Numbered from the stretch's first letter, positions 33,653 through 45,413 are shown. The stretch: 64,000 nucleotides of DNA from Talaromyces rugulosus (GCF_013368755.1 NC_049561.1:2356001-2420000); one strand, 5' to 3'. Numbers and translations are program-made. The notes: generated by a model from the sequence alone, not told the origin.

Positions 33653-34640
33653 TTAGTAGTACTCCAAAATTTCTAGGGCTCTTACAGGATCGGCCATAGC
33701 CTTGGCAGTATAAATTGCAGCTTCATCACTTACTGGCACTTTCTTGTGTCCGGAGCCAGCGGCAGCAGCATCCACTAAAAGCTGCACTTGACAAGATCTT
33801 TCCATGACGGAAAATAAATAAGCTGCCTCATCGACTGTTTGGCCAACTGTTAATAACCCATGGTTTAAAAGTATGAGACCTCTCCCTTTTGGTCCAAGCG
33901 ACTGGACAAGCCTTTCGCTTTCTGCCTGGTTCAATGTTATACCCCCAAACTTCGAATAAACCCCATGGCCTTCCCCATAGAAGTCAACAACATCTAAGTT
34001 AATCATTTCTAGTCTCTTCCCAAAGGTAGAATAGGCCTTTCCATAGGGCGAGTGAGTGTGGCATGCAGCATTGACATGGGGGTATTTTTTATGTAGATGG
34101 GAATGGATTTGAAATCCAGCCGCACCAGCGGGCAAGTGAATTACACCCCCAACTGGGACCCCATCTTCGTTCAATAGTATGAGATCAGACATTTTGATAA
34201 GACCAAAGTGCATTCCGTAGCTTTGAAATACACTAGCCTCTCATCTTCATTATCGTTACACTCATGACTCACGGGTTCGTCCAGAAACAGTTGGAGTATT
34301 CTAACGCTCCAGTCACTCAATCTTAATTGTAGTAGCTAATTTGAAATTCGGAAATTTACGCACCAGGATCTCTGAGGCTAATATGCCCAGTAAGCCCTTC
34401 AACATACCCCTTTCTAGCGAAAACACGGAAGGCTCCCGCCAAATGCTCAAGCATCCATTGTCTTTTCACTTTAAGTGAGGTAAAGGATGGGGTTGCAGAA
34501 AGGGTGACACCCTGCGAAAGCCTTTTTATAGCAGATTTTTCGGTATCATCATTAGTAGCACTGTTGACATGGTCATTCTGGGCTGGCGGCGGTTGAAATG
34601 TTGTGGTAGATGTTGCCATCTTTTCTCCGCTCTCGATCAT
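33653..34640 (-). CDS. Class II aldolase/adducin-family protein
   Basis: Three exons, 34364-34640, 34273-34300 and 33653-34220, giving 290 residues. The 28-nt middle exon supplies EYSNCFWTNP, needed to complete the RDP...FW..NPYGMHFGLIK signature. Zinc ligands are visible: HTHSPYG (two His) and LNHGLLTVG (third His). The family includes fuculose- and ribulose-phosphate epimerases/aldolases; the fungal members of this type are uncharacterised, so the reaction may be retro-aldol cleavage or decarboxylation of a small hydroxy acid. A second ATG at 34619 (MATSTT) could also be the start. It lies between the transporter pseudogene and the FAH-family gene, both candidates for the same pathway. Confidence 0.85.
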
Positions 34641-35245
34641 ATGTAGACATTGAAAATAATTTTAAAGGTTATGAAATATGTGGAATTTGTTATTCGTAAA
34701 ATTCCGAAAAAGAAACTATCAACCTTTTAAACTCCATTACACCACCTAATCCCGGTCATCTTTCTCCAACACCACCGCCAATGCTATCCCTATACTGCTC
34801 CAACATACCCCAAAAATCATCAAGAAATTGGAGTATAATGAAGAACTAGGGCTTCAATTCGTAAATTGCGTTTTTCATTGCCGTTCACTATCACAAAGTG
34901 GGCGTCTTGCGTAACTATGTGGCAAATATCTTGAAGAAACTCTCGAGGTTTATGATACCACTCAGCTTGTTTCTAAATACCCTGGGTAGTGCGAGCTGTT
35001 GTGTATTGTTAAACTATTTTCCTACAGGATACATTTAGCTCCTATATTTCGTACATGTTAATGAGCACGGAGAAAGGTAAAGTCATGGGTAAAACGTACA
35101 ACAGGGAGTCAGCTACCTTCATTGTGAGCTAGAGGTTTTTATTTTAGTGATATAGTTATAAGAAGAGGTTCAATGCAAAAGCTATATGGTGTAAATTAAT
35201 GCCGTTCAAGGGACACGTATTTAAACTGCCTGTAAAGCTAGAGCC
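34641..35245. other. Intergenic
   Basis: 605 AT-rich bases with the aldolase promoter. ATTCCGAAAA at 34701-34710 resembles the CCGAAATT units seen at 45.4 and 47.4 kb. No gene seen. Confidence 0.5.
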
Positions 35246-35943
35246 TCAAGTCTCCTGAAATACAAAATTTCCCTCGCCATCTTGGACTTCTACTTCAATC
35301 CTAGCTTCCTCAAGGACTTGACCGTTAACCTCAATTTCGCATTTCATCACGTGGCCCGGCTTAACCTCCCCTACCCCTTTTGGAGTTCCTGTCAAAACGA
35401 TATCTCCAGGTTCCAAAGTCATGACACGAGAAATATCTGCTAACTGCCTAGGAATTTGGAAGAGCATCAAGTTTGTTGAGTCCGATTGACGCAGTTCCTG
35501 GTCTACCCATAGTCTCAAAGAAACGTCATGGGGGTCAGGAATACGATATTTCGGAATGGGCTCCGAAATAGGAAGGAATGTGTCAAATCCTTTTGCGATG
35601 GACCAGGGGAGACCCTTCCTTTTAGCCTCATCCTGGATGTTTCGGCTTGTCATATCTATGCCTGCTATGTAACAATCGATTGAATCCAAAGCAGCTTGAT
35701 GATCCTCCAGATCAAGATCATGAACTTCTTTACCGATAACAAGCCCGAGCTCGAGTTCATAGTGAAGAACGGTGCCTTTTGGACGTAGAACTGGGCCACA
35801 CCCTGGTGGTAGAATTGATGACGGTGGCTTGAGGAAAAAGAATGGCTGCTTAGGTCTGGAATTGCTCAGTTCCGTAATGTGGTCTGCAAAGTTCGGCCAA
35901 TGCAGACGACTTTACGGCACTTCGTTTTGATGGAGGCAGCCAT
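35246..35943 (-). pseudogene. Fumarylacetoacetate-hydrolase-family protein, single-base frameshift
   Basis: Reading leftward from ATG 35943, the protein begins MAASIKTKCRKVVCIGR and then, at about 35890-35896, loses one base in the conserved block that family members read as RNxxDH. The rest of the domain continues without a stop in the shifted frame to 35246: PFFFLKPPSSILPPG, YELELGLVIGKEV, YIAGIDMTSRNIQ, IAKGFDTFLPIS, TLEPGDIVLTGTPKGVG. Total would be about 232 residues, usual for acylpyruvase/FAHD1-type hydrolases that cleave C-C bonds in diketo acids. Apart from the one base the gene looks sound, so it is either a recent pseudogene or a sequence error. A 33-nt intron that restores frame is possible on paper but would delete the conserved block. 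Confidence 0.8.
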
Positions 35944-36775
35944 GGTTTCCGCGTATTTTCCACGCTTATAAATCGTACAGAATTAGCCCCCTCTAGATTC
36001 CCAGTGAAGGATCATAGTCCAGGCCTTGCTTTGGAAAGAGGGTTACAATATCACGGTAGGCAAACTGTGAATCGCCCAGCACCAAGCCGAACCGAGGAAA
36101 GGGAATTCTTGTGAAAGGAAGGAAAAATACTGACTGTTACCGTCAAAATATTCACACAATTCTTTTTTGTCCTCTTGCCCTCTGCGCGGTGTTTTGTTTT
36201 AGTGATGTTACTTACGAGTACCTGGAAATAATAATATACCGGCCAGGAAACTAGACAATTCCAGGGTTTCTTCCTATGACTAATGTGAAACAGTAGGGAC
36301 AGCTCCAACTGAAAGTAAGTACTCCGATATTCACCCTAATATTCGGGGTAAAATACCTTATCGTGTAGTCAATCGTCAAGCTCGGAGTAGCAGCGCCATT
36401 ATTGTACGCACTGTCCAAAAAAACCGGTCTAGCAATCCTATCATTATTAGTTGCGAATGCTCACATCCTGCCTCACTTGGCTTGACTGATATGCTCCTGC
36501 GAATCAGAAGGGATGACCATCGTATTTGGGCAGGCTATCCTTTTCCAGAAGACAATATACGAAGAATCAGATATGAAGAAAACCAATTTAAAAATATTTA
36601 CACTATGTTTCTGCAATTATCTTATTTACCGTTTACAATTGATAGCCTACTTGTTATACCTATTATATATAATGCTTAATGTTTTTGCTTGGTACTGTAT
36701 CTTATATCTAACTAATTTGTCTTGAATCTCATAGGCTTATGGTAATCGGAAAATAAGTCTGCTCTAGAGTACATT
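35944..36775. other. Intergenic
   Basis: 832 bases, AT-rich, without a recognisable gene. The promoter of the FAH-family gene should lie at 35944-36300. Confidence 0.5.
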
Positions 36776-38320
36776 CTATGCCTCAGTCGAGAATTTGCCC
36801 TTGATGGGCTCTTTCTCTGCGCTCTGAATCTGCTTCAAAAACGTGTCTGCTGCTTCCTTGTCGGAGGCAAAGAGATGATCCGCAACCATCCGCCGTGGAG
36901 TTTCTCCTAACCACTGAAACAGCGAGAAGTCCTGAAACTTATCCGAACGAAAAATTTCGAGTACTTCCAATGGCTCCTCCTCGCTAAGGTTCTCAATAAA
37001 ATGGCCCATATTCTGCGGCACGATACCGACATCGCCAGCCACATAGTCAAACGTGCGTGCAGTGCCTTCAGCAGCAAAGATTGTCACGCGAGCTCGTCCT
37101 TTTTTAAAGTAGGACCACTCGTCAGCGTTAGGATGCCAATGCATCTCACGAATCGCTCCAGGGTTAATTCTTAAATGTGCCGCTGCCACAGTCTTTGAAA
37201 CCGGGAAATTTGTAGAATCAGTGATACGTACTTCGCCTCCTGCCGTTCTCAGTGGTTCTTGTTCCAGCATTTTGTGCGTGAATTGATATTTTGACTTCTT
37301 AAACCCTGGTGGTCTCTCTTTTTTGATGTCACTCGGTAGAGAGCCTTGAAAAATATATTTTTCTGACTTGGGAATCCTGTCGAAGATTTCAGGCGCCAGC
37401 CCAAAGTTCTCTGATAATACAGACTTTGGTGTTCGTGCTATATTTTGAATGCTCAGTTCGGTTTTATTTTTGTAAGGATTGGTGGCATGATCTCACCCAG
37501 CCAGTCTGTTAATATGAATGTCGATTCTTCAGAGAAACCACCATCGTCAAATATCAACAAAAATTCTGTGCCGTTCGGGCTGAGCCCTTGTAGTGAATGC
37601 GGGTGCCCAGCAGGGAAATACCATAGATCGCCTTCCTCTAGATCATCCATAAAGCTTCCCCCCTCAGTGTCTAGAGCAGTGACACGCAATTTACCACTAA
37701 GAATATACGCCCATTCAGCTTCAGTATGCCAGTGAAGCTCTCGAATGACACCCTTTTCGAGACGCATATTTACTCCTGCCAACTGCTTACTGGTAGGCAG
37801 TTCCCTGATAGTGGTCTGCCTTGTCCATCCACCCTCCTATTAACCATATCAGTTGAAGTCCACGATTGGTTCTGTAAAATACAATAAGGACACTCACCTC
37901 GATGCGTATATGCGAATCTGCAAAACTCCATCGCATATTCGCCATATTGCCATGGTCTGTGCTCGGAGGCCGCACGAGGTCCGGGTTTTGTCTTTCCCGG
38001 TCCCTGTTCCTAGGACCTTGAAAAGTAGCACCGTTACCATTTCGGAAAGGTAAAGGTTCCAAGTCTTGACCAACCGAATCAAGTCTATGGTCATACGGAT
38101 CACGATGCCCAGGAGTGAAAGGCTTGTCCCGGAAGAGAATGGCCGGAGATTGTGCTTGGGTACCAAGCAAACGTTGACTTTGACGATCTGGACTTGGGAA
38201 TGCGCTGCAGTCGTTCACAATTAACAGGGACCAGGCAAGAAGAACCAAGATCACTGAATTGGAAATTGACCGTAGTCGAAGAACAGGAAGACCCATTTCG
38301 TGATTGATAGCACCTCGCAT
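36776..38320 (-). CDS. Oxalate decarboxylase-type bicupin, secreted
   Basis: Three exons, 37898-38320, 37497-37836 and 36776-37437, giving 474 residues. A hydrophobic signal anchor/peptide is near the N-terminus (SVILVLLAWSLLIV); the start may be 38320 or 38296. Two cupin domains each keep a full Mn site: first ELHWHTEAEWAY plus GHPHSLQGL, second EMHWHPNADEWSYF plus NMGHFIEN. The lid loop of the first domain reads FSEESTF, equivalent to the SENST lid of bacterial OxdC, whose Glu favours decarboxylation to formate and CO2 over oxidation. The block NMRWSFADSHIRIEEGG across the first splice is also typical. Role: removal of oxalate outside the cell, possibly the final step for an acid made by neighbouring enzymes. 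Divergent from the DUF1275 gene. Confidence 0.92.
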
Positions 38321-38689
38321 GTTTTAAATATGATTAAAATTAACAGCCTCCGTCCTAGTCTTCAAATATGGGCATGAGAAAAGGGAAGCTTGAACTTGAA
38401 CCCTTCATGCTTGGTCACTTCAAAGGGTGGCGTGAGCCATATAAGCACTCCTGGCTGCGCTGGAAAGCCGAGAAAAGCCGCAAACGGAATTTCGTTGAAA
38501 ATCCCCCAAATCGGAGATGATTCATCATAAAGTGGGGACAACTCGCAGTATGCGCTTAGCACATATCTATTATTATTTCCAAAAAAAAAAAAAATTATAA
38601 CTACCTTCCCCTGGATAAAAGAGTGGCTTCCATACTCTTCTGGCCAGCAAAGCTATTAGCATCCAACACACAGCATTCCAGGCCACGAA
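38321..38689. promoter_or_regulatory. Divergent promoter, OxdC-type bicupin and DUF1275 genes
   Basis: 369 bases between opposing starts. CGGAATTTCG at 38485-38494 matches the core of the CCGAAATTCCG units found at 45.4 and 47.4 kb. A short leftward open frame (38362-38562) without an ATG near its start shows no known motif and is not called. Confidence 0.45.
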
Positions 38690-39493
38690 ATGACGAACAA
38701 CCTAAATCGCGAAGAGGAACCCCTGTTAGGAAGGGTGGCTTCAACTTCGACCTCGGAGCTACTTCGAAAACACTTTTCGAACATCATAGATACACAGGGA
38801 GGAGATCTGCTGCTGCTGTTTTGCTATCTCATCACAGGGATATTGGATTCTTCGGCTGTTTTTATGTGGGGATCGTTTGTTAGCATGCAAACAGGAAACA
38901 CGATCTACCTGGGACTGGGAATAACTGGAGCTGGCCAAATAGGCCGATGGCAAAAGTCGGCTGTTTCAATTGCAAGCTTCTGTCTGGGAAGTCAGGCATT
39001 CGCTGCTTGGCATCGGTTCTTTCCAGAGCGAAGAAGATGGGTTATGTGTGTCTCCTTCGCGCTCCAGACGACCTGCATCATTGTCGCGGCTATAATTGTG
39101 ATTCTCAATCCAGATGGGAATTCCCAGCCATTCTGGTTGGAATACGGGCCATTAGCTATAATTGCCTTCCAGAGTGGCGGCCAGGCGGTGATCAGCAGAG
39201 TACTATCGTTCAACACCTTGACTAGTGTGGTCCTGACGAGCATCTACTGTGATTTTTTTGCATCTCCAACCCTTCTATCAGTTCATGCTCTTAGTCGAAA
39301 AGAGCAGCTACAGAGGGCAGGAGCAATATTATCCCTCGTTACAGGCGCTGTATGCGGAGGCTTTTTGGTTCGTACATCAGCTGGATTCGTCAGTGCGCTA
39401 TGGGTAGCTGCATTCCTCAAAGGGGTAGCTATGATCGCATTAGTCTTCTGGAAGGCAGAAAAACCAACAACTGACGAGGCCGAACGTGGATGA
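38690..39493 (+). CDS. DUF1275/YoaK-family membrane protein
   Basis: Single exon, 267 residues. The family signature is plain: YLITGILDSSAVFMWGSFVSMQTGNTIYLGLG near the first helices, then FQSGGQAVISRVLSFNTLTSVVLTSIYCD, and RAGAILSLVTGAVCGGFLV. Six to seven membrane helices are expected (about 40-60, 66-84, 90-110, 118-140, 150-170, 210-232, 236-256). The function of DUF1275 proteins is not established; they occur often in fungal metabolic gene clusters and are presumed transporters. The gene is divergent from the oxalate decarboxylase and may replace the lost sugar-type transporter in solute handling, which is speculation. Confidence 0.9.
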   Translation: MTNNLNREEEPLLGRVASTSTSELLRKHFSNIIDTQGGDLLLLFCYLITGILDSSAVFMWGSFVSMQTGNTIYLGLGITGAGQIGRWQKSAVSIASFCLGSQAFAAWHRFFPERRRWVMCVSFALQTTCIIVAAIIVILNPDGNSQPFWLEYGPLAIIAFQSGGQAVISRVLSFNTLTSVVLTSIYCDFFASPTLLSVHALSRKEQLQRAGAILSLVTGAVCGGFLVRTSAGFVSALWVAAFLKGVAMIALVFWKAEKPTTDEAERG

Positions 39494-40103
39494 ATGCTAT
39501 ATTGGTGTTTAGAACCTCGGAACCACTTGTCGTTATTCAACTCGTTATTCAACCTTTCAAAATGCCATGTATAGGTTTCATGAAATTGTCTCTGGTTGAT
39601 TTACAATTACATAAGAGGATCCTTCGTATAGGGCCGTGACCCTTTTCCGAGACCCGTTGCACCTTGCAACAAGCCAACTTGTTATTGTTACCTTCAGATG
39701 TCGGAGTTTTGGTTTTTCGACAACGCCCCGACATGTAATACCATGTAATACATTTTCAGTATAAAATTGAACTTGATAGCACTGAGGTATTGAGCATTTG
39801 ATGGACAGTTTCTCTTTTCTTTTGTTTTTTTTCAACACAAACTCGCCTTATTCCAACCAGCTTACTCCCATAGAAATACATATATTACCAGTTGGGATAG
39901 GGTCAACCAAAGACGTTCATGTATATGGATTCAATGAATATAATTGTATATATATATAAAGAAAAAGAAGCCTATGGCTTCATATAGCTTGTATTCACAA
40001 TTATCTACTAATAGTTATCTCTTCATTCTAAGCGCGCTTGTAAGCAACGAATTGTAAAGGACAACGCAGATCAAAGTGGCGATAATATGCAACCATCCTT
40101 AGT

Positions 40104-40122
40104 TACCCCAAAATTTGGGGTA
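40104..40122. promoter_or_regulatory. 19-bp near-perfect palindrome
   Basis: TACCCCAAAATTTGGGGTA has matching arms of nine bases around the centre apart from the odd central base. It lies about 480 bases upstream of the hydrolase ATG. A half-like TTTGGGGTAG recurs near 45487. It may be a protein-binding site or a small hairpin; function is not known. Confidence 0.4.
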
Positions 40123-40266
40123 GGTGGCTCCTGTGTCTCCTAGGTAGCGTGATACTACTATCAACTAGATATTAGTGACTATAAAAACTGATAGATATCG
40201 AAGGAAAAGAACATTTTAGAAGCTATCTGGATTACCTTAGGGCTAAATCCAGCGGGATTTACATTT

Positions 40267-40289
40267 CGGTATTTCGGCATTTCGGGCGG
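40267..40289. promoter_or_regulatory. CGG triplets with 8-bp period, candidate Zn2Cys6 operator
   Basis: CGG occurs at 40267, 40275 and 40283, exactly 8 bases apart, within TTTCGGTA/TTTCGGCA/TTTCGGGC units; a further CGG is at 40287. Direct CGG repeats with five-base spacers are known binding patterns for Zn2Cys6 proteins. It lies about 320 bases upstream of the CocE-type hydrolase. The same period appears at 45379-45413 and 47403-47413 in the opposite orientation. Confidence 0.45.
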
Positions 40290-40604
40290 TTGGAGAATTA
40301 CTCGATCCAATCGGCGACGACTTATTTTTATGGTTCGTGCTGCATGTGATGCAAATGAGACAGCTAGATCTCGAATGAAATTGTCACGCGGACTCTACAT
40401 CGGAGTTACAAGACTATTGGTTTCAACAATCATACCCTTGTCCATTTAAATACCGAATTCCGAGATCTTTTACAGCAGTATGGTTTATTGTACTCTTATA
40501 CATATATATCTACTGAGCTATAACCCAGAGGCATCATCCATCGAGAACTTTCATCCCGTACTTGTATCTACCATATATTATTCTGTGACCAATTTACAAT
40601 CAAA

Positions 40605-42860
40605 ATGAGCGCCGAAGGCATTTTTCCGGATGTGGTTGGACTCTCGCATCGATGCGGATCCTACCAGGGGATCGTAACCGACCGTTTCACATATCGTTAT
40701 GAGCCAGGAGCTGAGGTTACGTTTTCTATTGGGGATCTCGTACTTGGAAAGACAGTTGGCAGGCCCTTACTCTCCATACTTGATCTTGTCCCAGTTGGAA
40801 CCTCCACATTTGATCCCAAGGTGATAAACCGCGCGAGATTGCTATTTAGCCTTTCCTCAACCCAGGGATTTGAAGCTCCAATCATCATTGACAAACATGT
40901 AGGTGGGTTCCTGGGGCTCTCAATTTCAAGAGAGACCTTTTGCTTACTTAATTCTATGGTTCTAGGTTCAGGATGTCGTTAGTAAATATGCTTTCAAGAT
41001 CAACCTAGATTCTCCCACTGTTTCCGATCTAGATGACATTCTTTCTTCTATCCATAATGAACTCAAAATTCCCCCCAAGACAGTGTCACATACACGGAAT
41101 CACCTACGACGGGCTGCAGCCGGCTTCAAGGTGATGCGAGACCTGCACATCCCGACGCGAGATGGAGGCTCTATTCTCGGTGATGTTTATCTACCCCTTC
41201 AACATGGAAGGAGATATCCTGTTTTGATCAGTTGTACAATTTATGGAAGGCGAATCTTCTACTCTGGTCCTGACCTGGATGACACGGATGACATCGCTGC
41301 CTTTGAGAGAGCCGAGGATGATTGGCATTCAACCTCTGAAAGTGTCCCAATTAGAATACCAAGAGGTTCGTGGGGAATTTCATGGGAGACGCAGAGAGGA
41401 TTTGAGAATATTGCAACATTTAACACATTCACTTACGTGCCCCATGGCTATGCCATGGTGAAGATCGATCCTAGGGGCGTGTCCCAGACTGCAGGTAAAA
41501 GAGGCGTCCCTGGAGAGTTGACGAATGATTTCTGTGATGCTGTTGAGTGGGCTGCAGAACAAAGTTGGAGTAATGGAAACATTGCCCTTGTTGGAAGCTC
41601 ATACGGAGCAAATGTCCAATGGAATGTAGCGAGCTTGAGACCCAGAGGGTTAAAATGTTTTGTACCTTATGCATGTAAGTCGCATCTTCTCTCGCCAGCA
41701 CTCAACGATCGCTAACCAGGTCCAAAGCTGATATTGATACATATCGCGACGCGGCTTATATTGGAGGTATTCCAGGATCACACTATATATCTGACTGGTA
41801 TCGCCGAGTTAAACTGTGTTCCCCAAAGTGGACCGATCATATGGACCTGTTCAGCATGATGAAGGCGCATCCCTTCTATGATGCACTTTGGGGCGCGATG
41901 AATTCAAAATTGGGTCCGATAGACCTGCCTTGTTTTCTGGCTGCTTCTCAGATATTTATGATCCATGGTCGAGGTGCATATGAGGCCTGGAAAACTCGTC
42001 GTCCTGAAAACACTCACCTACAGCTCGTTGACTGCGATTATTATTCATGGCCGAGTCGCGAAGCCTCCGGGAAGGTATTGCAGTTCCTTGACCATTACCT
42101 TAAAGGAAATGAAAACCCGATCCCCGAAACGGTCGGCATTCAAATTCGACTGGGAAACGGAGAGTGGTATTGGCGAAAAGAAAAGAGTTGGCCTGTACCT
42201 GGTACTTGTTACACCAAATGGCACCTTCGAGCCGATGGCAGCCTATCCACAGACGAAGCGAACAACACAGAAAAGTGCTTTTCCTATGCCGCCCGTGTCC
42301 CACCAAATGGCAAGTCGGGAGAAAGCTTTCACTCCCCTCCATTCGAGAATGACATTGAACTTGCGGGTCATTTTAAAGCAATCCTCAACATCTCCTCGGA
42401 TAAGGCAGATGCAGACATAGTGGTCATGTTATGGGCTGTAAATGAAGAAGGAAAGGTCGTACCATATAGCTCCAAGGGAGAACCTGAGCCTCTCGCCAAG
42501 GGATTTCTTCGCGCAAGCCATCGGCAGACTGATCCTTTAAAAAGCACCCCTGAGAGACCATGGCATACACATACTCAGGAGGATAATGCACCACTCAAGA
42601 TAGGCGAAGTGGTTCAGGTTGAAGTTGAAATCTTTCCGGCTGCAGCAAGGATTCGAAAGGCATGGAGACTTCGTGTGGATATCTGTCCCTCAGAAAATCA
42701 GCCTGATATTCCTGGATACACCCCTCTTGAGATGAGAGAGTGGTACAGTGAGGTAAACGATGGCGGGCTTAATGCAATCCACGTCGGGGGTAGTCGTCCG
42801 AACTACATAGTTTGCCCCGTCGTGCCTCTCCGCGAAGGCTACCGTAATTTAGTTCAGTAA
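40605..42860 (+). CDS. CocE/NonD-family serine hydrolase (X-Pro dipeptidyl-peptidase-like)
   Basis: Three exons, 40605-40898, 40966-41674 and 41728-42860, giving 711 residues. The alpha/beta-hydrolase core has the family start MRDLHIPTRDGGSILGDVYLP, the oxyanion region VKIDPRGVSQTAGKRG and the nucleophile elbow GSSYGA with Ser310 as the likely nucleophile. DTYRDAAYIGGIPGSHY follows the second splice. The C-terminal third is the jelly-roll X-Pro dipeptidyl-peptidase C-terminal domain (SFHSPPFENDIELAGHFKA). About 130 N-terminal residues precede the core and are of unknown role. Enzymes of this family cleave acyl esters or amides; the substrate here is unknown. The acceptor of intron 2 was placed at 41727 because the nearer AG would shift the frame. 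Confidence 0.87.
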
Positions 42861-43671
42861 GAGCAGTAAGATACATGTATTTGGATCAAACATTAGGATT
42901 GCGGATTAGCTAAATAGTTATAGTCTAGCTGTTGATAGGAGCAAAACATATATATCTTTCCTGATGGAATTTATGTTATTAGAGTAACTACATGTACACT
43001 TGGTCCACAAATAAGGCCACTCTTGTTGGAGACTTCCATTCGCGTTGTTTTCTATAGAATTGTTATCTTACATTGGCCCTATAAAGCCGAGAATTCCCAA
43101 TGTTGATCTTGCCTCTCCTTTCCTCTTTGTCGGCCATCTTCAAAGAAGTATATATACACTGTTTGACTTTTCTAGTTCTCAGCCCTTGAACGAAACGTAA
43201 CGTAGAGAGGTATGATGGTTTAATTACAGTGTTAATGTTGTACAGAAGCTAATAGATTGAAACATATTTATAAATAGGTCTCTTTGATTGTTTTCATTAC
43301 ATTAATCAGGTTATAAGTGCGACACTATATGTGTTTTACTTCCCTATTTACCTTTTTCTGTCACAACTTGAGTCAATTTCAATCAATATCATCATCAGAA
43401 TAAAAAATTAAACTTGGCAGGCATCAAGGCTCTGGTCATGATTACTACGAAAGTTAACAGGACTATCCTGATGGAGAAAGCACCACAGAAACCTACCCCG
43501 AGTCTCGAATGAGAGCCACGTCATTCGATTCTTGACAACACTGGGATGTGAACATGGTTAATTTTAACAATAAAATTCGTTTTTTCTCCCTAGTCAAATA
43601 TATCCAACCCCGGATCATAGATGGCCAGAATGAGAGAATGGCAGCCCAGAGTCCGCTAGACTTTATTCAAG
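42861..43671. other. Intergenic
   Basis: 811 AT-rich bases between convergent genes, with no supported gene or RNA. Confidence 0.5.
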
Positions 43672-45061
43672 TCAGCTGAGAATGAAAGAATGAACAAAAA
43701 ACCAGGAAGCTAAACCAAATAAACTCACTGCAATCATAAATGATGCTGTTTGAATCCCATTCTGGCTGGTCCTGATGCTGGAAGCGAACTGTTCGCAGTC
43801 ATCGATGTCTCCGTGGGACGATACCAGGCACGAGAACCACCGTTGAGTCGCGTCGACCGGGTAATCAGTCGAAATTCCAATGCGCAGGAATACCGACGTT
43901 ACGTAGGCTGCATATGCTGCAATCAAAACAACCATAGCTATAGGCCTCCACTGCATCACAAGGAGTTTCTGGATTCGTAAGGATACTTGTCGTGTTGTAA
44001 AAGTTTGACGTATCTCGGTCGAGGAGGGTCGCTCTCCGGAATACATATGTAGTCTCTCGTGGGCTATAGACTTGATAACAATGTAAATACAATATAGGAT
44101 TGAACACAGTTGCAACACGGTAGATGCAAGTGAAACCCCCAATATTGGACCCCAGGCTGTAGCTATACTTTTCTGGGGATTAAGCACGCAGGCCTTGCCG
44201 ACTTGATAGGACCCTCCAGTCACACGTAAGGTAAGGGCCACAAGGAACACCGAGAAACCATATGAACATGCAAGTGCGAAGAACATAAATTTTGTTCCCG
44301 GTTTTAAATCCGAGCAGATATAAACATGGAGCCAGATCGATCGGAAAAGGTCTGGTCATATGTTATCTTTAAAGAAAAGTTGCACACCGCCACTTCTGGG
44401 TCAGTAATCACTTACTGTTCAACAATAAGACCCAAATACCGAGGAATAGGGTAGCTGACGTAATTAGACAACTAGTGTCTGAGTTGATATCGTTGGGCGT
44501 GATGCTATCGTAACACTGTGGCGGTTCAGAGTCGAACGAAATGACGAAACACAGCTGAGAAAAAGATAGTTAGAAGTACGGAATCAGGGCTGGTGGCCCG
44601 TATGCAGTGGGGATTAATTGGAAGTATTGGCCGTACCGACATCAGAGCAAAACCAACCAAGGGGTGGGTCGTAAAATAATGGCGTGCAGTCAACTCCACA
44701 GGTAGAGCGACGAATGTGAGAAGCATTAAAGAGGTAATGGTGAGGGAAATAATACCCACCCAGCCGATTGCATTGTAGTCGTCAACTAGACCTAAAGAAA
44801 ATCAGAAGTCCGTGTTTTTCTTTCATCATTGACTCCATACGTGTTACTCGTTCATATCGCCAGGCGCTCAGAGGGCACGGTAAGCAGCATGAGACATTAT
44901 CATACTGGGCAAATTTGCACACCAAAGACCAGGCAAAACCACCGAATATCAGCCAAAGGTCCATTCGTTACAGGTCCAGCTACCTGAGGATAATACCCAC
45001 ATCCGCCTTGGTCAGGAAATCGGGACTCATCCAAAAGTGATGCCGGACAATGCTGATTCAT
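43672..45061 (-). CDS. Fungal seven-transmembrane receptor-like protein (CCLPCP family)
   Basis: Five exons, 44984-45061, 44841-44904, 44637-44791, 44416-44554 and 43672-44351, giving 371 residues. The N-terminus has the extracellular signature of an ascomycete GPCR-like family: CPASLLDESRFPDQGG, then SCCLPCPLSAWRYE. Seven hydrophobic segments follow; between them are CYDSITPNDIN, FRSIWLHVYICSDLKPG and GKACVLNPQKSIATAWGP. The intracellular loop RQTFTTRQVSLRIQKLLVMQWRP is basic. The family has been compared with class-2/Frizzled-type receptors, but ligands are unknown. Near the end a GTGAGT...TTCTCAG pair could remove the last ~20 codons, replacing the final helix by two residues; the unspliced form keeps seven helices and is preferred. 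Confidence 0.75.
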
Positions 45062-45378
45062 CTTGTCGAGTTCCTTCGAAAGGACTTTTCAGAGCGGAGA
45101 TAACTACCAGTAGGGGTAGCGTCAGGCTTGATCTACTGTAGTTCAGTGATCGATCATTCCTCTCTCGCAGTATGCGGGGATGCTTGCTTAATATTCGAGA
45201 GCCCATGGGGGAAATCAATATGCGGGGGGAAGCTTAATTTCTGTCTTCTAAACTGTGGGGGTAAACCTTGATTTTTTTTTTCTTTTACTGGGGTGGCATA
45301 AAAGACATTACGATATGCTCTAAATGTTGACATTGGTGAAGTCGAAGTTGGTTAGCAGGATCGTCAAGCTCCCAGCTG

Positions 45379-45413
45379 CCGAGCTGCCGAGCCCCCGAAA
45401 TTCCGAAATTCCG
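45379..45413. promoter_or_regulatory. Five CCG triplets with exact 8-bp period
   Basis: CCG begins at 45379, 45387, 45395, 45403 and 45411. The octamers change from CCGAGCTG/CCGAGCCC to two copies of CCGAAATT and then CCGGATTC. It lies about 320 bases upstream of the receptor start. The unit CCGAAATTCCGG is shared with 47403-47414 and, inverted and more loosely, with 40267-40285. Confidence 0.55.

Larger units (their letters stand above)
39494..40604. other. Intergenic, promoter of the CocE-type hydrolase
   Basis: About 1.1 kb, AT-rich, no gene. Contains the palindrome at 40104-40122 and the CGG array at 40267-40289, both upstream of the hydrolase start at 40605. Confidence 0.55.

Noticed and set aside
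35900..35935. A 33-nt intron that would restore the FAH-family frame
   Set aside because: Too short for a normal fungal intron and it would delete the conserved CIGR block that is visible in the sequence; a one-base deletion is the simpler account.
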